DNA of 64,000 nt from Agelas oroides (Eukaryota > Porifera > Demospongiae > Agelasida > Agelasidae), in NCBI GenBank assembly GCA_949130485.1, contig OX422193.1, positions 5,686,871 to 5,750,870 of the forward strand, in the 5' to 3' direction. How positions within the stretch are numbered: position 1 is the stretch's first letter; the number at the start of each line of letters is the position of its first letter. The notes beneath the pieces are model-generated. The model was not told the origin of the DNA. It ran no database searches and saw nothing but the letters and a program-made list of their open reading frames with translations. Made by a program: the position numbers and the translations under genes. Positions 60,001-64,000 of this stretch are shown piece after piece.

Positions 60001-63000
60001 GTAGTAGAACCAGGAAGAGCCATGGTAGAGTGCAGTAGAGTCAAGTAGAGCCATGTAGAGCCATAGAAGTGTTTAGTAGCATCCAGTAGAGCTAGGTAGA
60101 GCAATGGAAAGGTGTAGTACAGTCCAGTAGAGCTATGTAGAGCAACTGTAGAGTGTAGTAGAGCCAAGTAGAGACATGGTAGAGTGTAGTAGAGTCAAGT
60201 ACAGCCAAGTGGAGCCAATTCAGGGTGCAGTATAGTGTCCAGTAGAGTCATGGTAGAGTGCAGTAGAATAAAGTAGAGCGAAGGAGAGCCATAGTAGAAA
60301 GTAGTATAGTCCAGTAGAGCTAAGTACAGTAATGATAGAGTGTAGTAGAGCTAAGTAGAACCATGGTAGTGTGCAGTAGAGTCAAGTAGAGCCAAGTAGA
60401 GCCATGGTAGACAGTAGTAGAGTCCAGTAGAGCTAACTAGAGCAATGGTAGAATGTAGAAGAGTCAATTAGGGTCAAGTAGAGCCATGGTAGACAGTATT
60501 AGATTCCAGTAGAGCTAAGTAGAGTAATGGTAGAGTGTAGTAGAGCCAAGTAGAGACATGGTAGGGGGCACTAGTGTCGTGTAGAGACAAGTAGAACCAT
60601 GGTAGAGAGTAGTAGAGTCCGGTAGAGCTAAGTAGAGTAATGGTAGAGTGTAGTAGAACCAGGAAGAGCCATGGTAGATTGCAGTAGAGTCAAGTAGAGC
60701 CACGTAGAGCCATAGAAGTGTTTAGCAGAATCCAGTAGAGCTAGGTAGAGTAATGATAAGGTGTAGTAGAGTCCAGTAGAACTAAGTTGAGCAACTGTAG
60801 AGTGTAGTAGAGCCAAGTTGAGATATGGTAGGTGGCACTAGTGTCATGTAGAGACAAGTAGAGCCATGGTAGAGTGTAGTAGAGTCCAGTAGAGCTAAGT
60901 AGAGTAATGGTAGAGTGTAGTACAACCATGAAGAGCCATGGTAGAGTGGAGTAGAGTCAAGTAGAGCAATGTAGAGTCATAGAAGTGTTTAGTAGAATCC
61001 AGTAGAGCTAGGTAGAGCATTGGTAAAGTGTAGTAGAGCCAAGAAGAGCTGAGTAGAACAATGTTAGAGTGTAGTAGAGCCAAGTAGAGACATGGTAGAG
61101 TGTAGTAGAGTCTTGTAGAGGAAAGTAGAGCAATGGTAGAGTGTAGTAGAGTCAAGTAGAGCTAAATAGAGCAATGGTAGAGTGTAGTAGAGCCAAGTAG
61201 AACCACTGTAGAGTGTAGTACAGTCCACTATAGCTACGTAGAACAATGGTAGAGTGGAGTAGAGTCAAGTAGAGCTAAGTAGAGCAATGGTAGAGCGTAG
61301 TAGAGTCCAGTAGAGCTAGGTAGAGCAATGGTAGAGTGTAGTAGAGCCAAGTAGAACCATGGTAGGGTGCACTAGTGTCATGTAGAGACAAGTAGAGCCA
61401 TGGTAGAGAATAGTAGAGTCCAGTAGAGCTAAGTTGAGTAATGGTAGAGTCAAGTAGAGCCAAGTAGAGCCATGGTAGAGAGTAGTAGAGTCAAGTAGAG
61501 CTAACTAGAGCAATGGTAGAGTGTAGAAGAGTCAATTAGGATCAAGTAGAGCCATGGTAGACAGTCTTAGAGTCCAGTAGAGCTAAGTAGAGTAATGGTA
61601 GAGTGTAGTAGAGCCAAGTAGAGACATGGTAGGGAGCACTAGTGTCATGTAGAGACAAGTAGAGCCATGGTAGAGAGTAGTAGAGTCCAGTAGAGCTAAG
61701 TAGAGTAATGGTAGAGTGTAGTAGAACCAGGAAGAGCCATGGTAGAGTGCAGTAGAGTCAAGTAGAGCCACGTAGAGCCATAGAAGTGTTTAGCAGAATC
61801 CAGTAGAGCTAGGTAGAGTAATGATAAGGTGTAGTAGAGTCCAGTAGAGCTAAGTTGAGCAACGGTAGAGTGTAGTAGAGCCAAGTAGAGACATGGTAGG
61901 TGGCACTAGTGTCATGTAGAGACAAGTAATGCCATGGTAGAGTGTAGTAGAGTCCAGTAGAGCTAAGTAGAGTAATGGTAGAGTGTAGTACAACCATGAA
62001 GAGCCATGGTAGTGTAGAGTAGAGTCAAGTAGAGCAACGTAGAGTCATAGAAGTGTTTAGTAGAATCCAGTAGAGCTAGGTAGAGCAATGGTAAGGTGTA
62101 GTAGACCCCAGAAGAGCTGAGTAGAACAATGGTAGAGTGTAGTAGAGCCAAGTAGAGACATGGTAGAGTGTAGTAGAGTCTTGTAGAGGAAAGTAGAGCA
62201 ATGGTTGAGTGTAGTAGAGTCAAGTAGAGCTAAGTAGAGCATTGGTAGAGTGTAGTAGAGCCAAGTACAACCACTGTAGAGTGTAGTACAGTCCACTATA
62301 GCTACGTAGAGCAATGGTAGAGTGGAGTAGAGTCAAGTAGAGCTAAGTAGAGCAAAGGTAGAGCGTAGTAGAGTCCAGTAGAGCTAGGTAGAGCAATGGT
62401 AGAGTGTAGTAGAGCCAAGTAGAACCATGGTAGGGGGCACTAGTGTCATGTAGAGACAAGTAGAGCTATATGGTAGAGAATAGTAGAGTCCAGTACAGCT
62501 AAGTAGAGTAATGGTAGAGTCAAGTAGAGCCAAGTAGAGCCATGGTAGAGAGTAGTAGAGTCCAGTAGAGTTAACTAGAGCAATAGTAGAGTGTAGAAGA
62601 GTCAATTAGGGTCAAGTAGAGCCATGGTAGACAGTGTTAGAGTCCAGTAGAGCTAAGTAGAGTAATGGTAGAGCGTAGTAGAGCCAAGTAGAGACATTGT
62701 AGGGGTCACTAGTGTCATGTAGTGACAAGTAGAGCCATGGTAGAGAGTAGTAGAGTCCAGTAGAGCTAAGTAGAGTAATGGTAGAGTGTAGTAGAACCAG
62801 GAAGAGCCATGGTAGTGTGCAGTAGAGTCAAGTAGAGCCACGTAGAGCCATAGAAGTGTTTAGTAGCATACAGTAGAGCTAGGTAGAGCAATGGAAAGGT
62901 GTAGTAGAATCCAGTAGAGCTAGGTAGAGCAATGGTAAGGTATAGTAGAGCCCAGTAGAGCTAAGTAGATAAATGATAGGGTGTAGTAGAGGCAAGTAGA

Positions 63001-64000
63001 GACATGGTAGAGTGTAGTAGAGTCTTGTAGAGGCAAGTAGGGCAATGGTATAGAGTGTAGTAGAGTCAAGTGGAGCTAAGTAGAGAAATGATAGAGTGTA
63101 GTAGAGGCAAGTAGAGCCATGGTAGTGTGCAGTAGAGTCAAGTAAAGCCAAGTATAGCCATGGTAGAGAGTAGTAAAGCCCAGTAGAGCTAACTGGAGCA
63201 ATGGTAGAGTGTAGAAGAGTCAATTAGTGTCAAGTAGAGCCATGGTAGTCAGTAGTAGAGTCCAGTAGAGCTAAGTAGAGTAATGGTAGAGTGTAGTAGA
63301 GCCAAGTAGAGATATGGTAGGGGGCACTAGTGTCATGTAGAGACAAGTAGAGCCATGGTAGAGAGTAGTAGAGTCCAGTAGAGCTAAGTAGAGTAATGGT
63401 AGAGTGTAGTAGAACCAGGAAGAGCCATGGTAGAGTGCAGTAGAGTCAAGTAGAGCCACGTAGAGCCATAGAAGTGTTTAGCAGAATCCAGTAGAGCTAG
63501 GTAGAGTAATGATAAGGTGTAGTAGAGTCCAGTAGAGCTAAGTTGAGCAACGGTAGAGTGTGGTAGAGCCAAGTATAGACATGGTAGGTGGCATTATAGT
63601 GTCATGTAGAGACAAGTAGTGCCATGGTAGAGTGTAGTAGAGTCCAGTAGAGCTAAGTAGAGTAATGGTAGAGTGTAGTACAACCATGAAGAGCCATGGT
63701 AGAGTAGAGTAGAGTCAAGTAGAGCAACGTAGAGTCATAGAAGTGTTTAGTAGAATCCAGTAGAGCTAGGTAGAGCAATGGTAAGGTGTAGTAGACCCCG
63801 GAAGAGCTGAGTAGAACAATGGTAGAGTGTAGTAGAGCCAAGTAGAGACATGGTGGAGTGTAGTAGAGTCTTGTAGAGGAAAGTAGAGCAATGGTAGAGT
63901 GTAGTAGAGTCAAGTAGAGCTAAGTAGAGCAATGGTAGAGTGTAGTAGAGCCAAGTAGAACCCCTGTAGAGTGTAGTACAGTCCACTATAGCTACGTAGA
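57000..64000 (+). repeat. 4577-bp higher-order repeat, one full and one partial copy
   Basis: Copy 1 is about 57,000-61,576. Copy 2 starts at about 61,577 and runs off the window end. In the overlapping ~2.42 kb every block I compared was identical, including rare forms such as CAGTCCACTATAGCTACG, GGTGGCATTATAGTG in the copies near 59,010 and 63,587, and AGCTATATGGTAG. Just upstream (56,940-56,999 against 61,517-61,576) single-base differences appear, so the boundary is real. This is the youngest or best-homogenised part of the array. Confidence 0.92.
57004..57270 (+). repeat. Exemplar 267-bp double cassette (113 + 154 bp)
   Basis: A readable example of the array grammar. The 113-bp cassette (57,004-57,116) is 36 + 41 + 36 bp; the 41-bp block holds the CACTAGTG box. 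The 154-bp cassette (57,117-57,270) is 36 + 31 + 46 + 41 bp; the 46-bp block holds the CATAGAAGTGTTTAG marker. All block lengths differ by multiples of 5 bp. Nearly every block is made of GTAGAG words set 10 or 11 bp apart. Confidence 0.9.

Noticed and set aside
162..64000. Hundreds of short frames (about 60-160 codons) encoding LLDSTTLYH/YYTLPLLYLA repeats
   Set aside because: They are by-products of the satellite. They start at CCATGG, CCATTG-like or related words and end wherever a 31-, 41- or 46-bp block shifts the frame. They overlap in two or three frames, and indels are not in multiples of three.
10050..64000. CRISPR-like array of repeats and spacers
   Set aside because: There are no unique spacers. 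Every segment between conserved words is itself a variant of the same repeat, and the window is eukaryotic in character.
1..64000. Assignment as centromere or telomere
   Set aside because: A long satellite with higher-order repeats fits centromeric or other heterochromatin, but no kinetochore-specific evidence or telomeric TTAGGG-type repeat is visible, so location cannot be claimed.

Overview
This window is almost entirely one very large, complex tandem-repeat (satellite) array of a eukaryote, most likely an animal. No complete ordinary gene, rRNA or CRISPR array is visible. About 62.5 of 64 kb is built from a GTAGAG-rich subrepeat recurring every 10-11 bp. These subrepeats are grouped into blocks of 31, 36, 41 and 46 bp, then into alternating 113-bp and 154-bp cassettes (267 bp together), then into higher-order repeats of about 0.4 to 6 kb. 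The eukaryotic call rests on a tRNA-derived SINE with an A-rich tail, two short non-autonomous DNA transposons with inverted termini, and the satellite organisation itself. I cannot name the species.

Layout. 1-713: diverged array. 714-1689: a 976-bp non-repetitive island with a proline-rich open-frame fragment on the minus strand (643-1269) and a foldback element with TA/TATA target duplication (1266-1640). 1690-10,050: older, irregular array lacking the CACTAGTG box, interrupted by a 158-bp transposon (4668-4825). 10,050-21,566: array of CACTAGTG-box cassettes with tandem duplications of 855 bp and 1555 bp periods. 21,567-21,871: tRNA-derived SINE. 21,872-45,772: same satellite, with tandem duplications of 421 and 1827 bp periods and a pair of ~6-kb units. 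45,773-52,138: the same array in opposite orientation, forming a ~12.4-kb imperfect palindrome with the following block. 52,139-64,000: original orientation again, ending in a 4577-bp higher-order repeat whose two visible copies look identical where compared.

How it evolved. The array records its own history. Two paralogous segments (505-2480 and 4374-5480) serve as each other's empty sites: the first carries the 976-bp island, the second carries the 158-bp transposon, so both insertions came after the segment duplicated. Nested near-identical duplications show continuing unequal exchange. The orientation flip has short palindromic junctions and roughly 1% arm divergence at its outer edge, so it looks like a real rearrangement rather than a single-read artefact. 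The many short minus-strand frames with LLDSTTLYH-type peptides are by-products of the repeat: the GTAGAG strand is full of TAG stops while its complement is largely open. I did not annotate them as genes.
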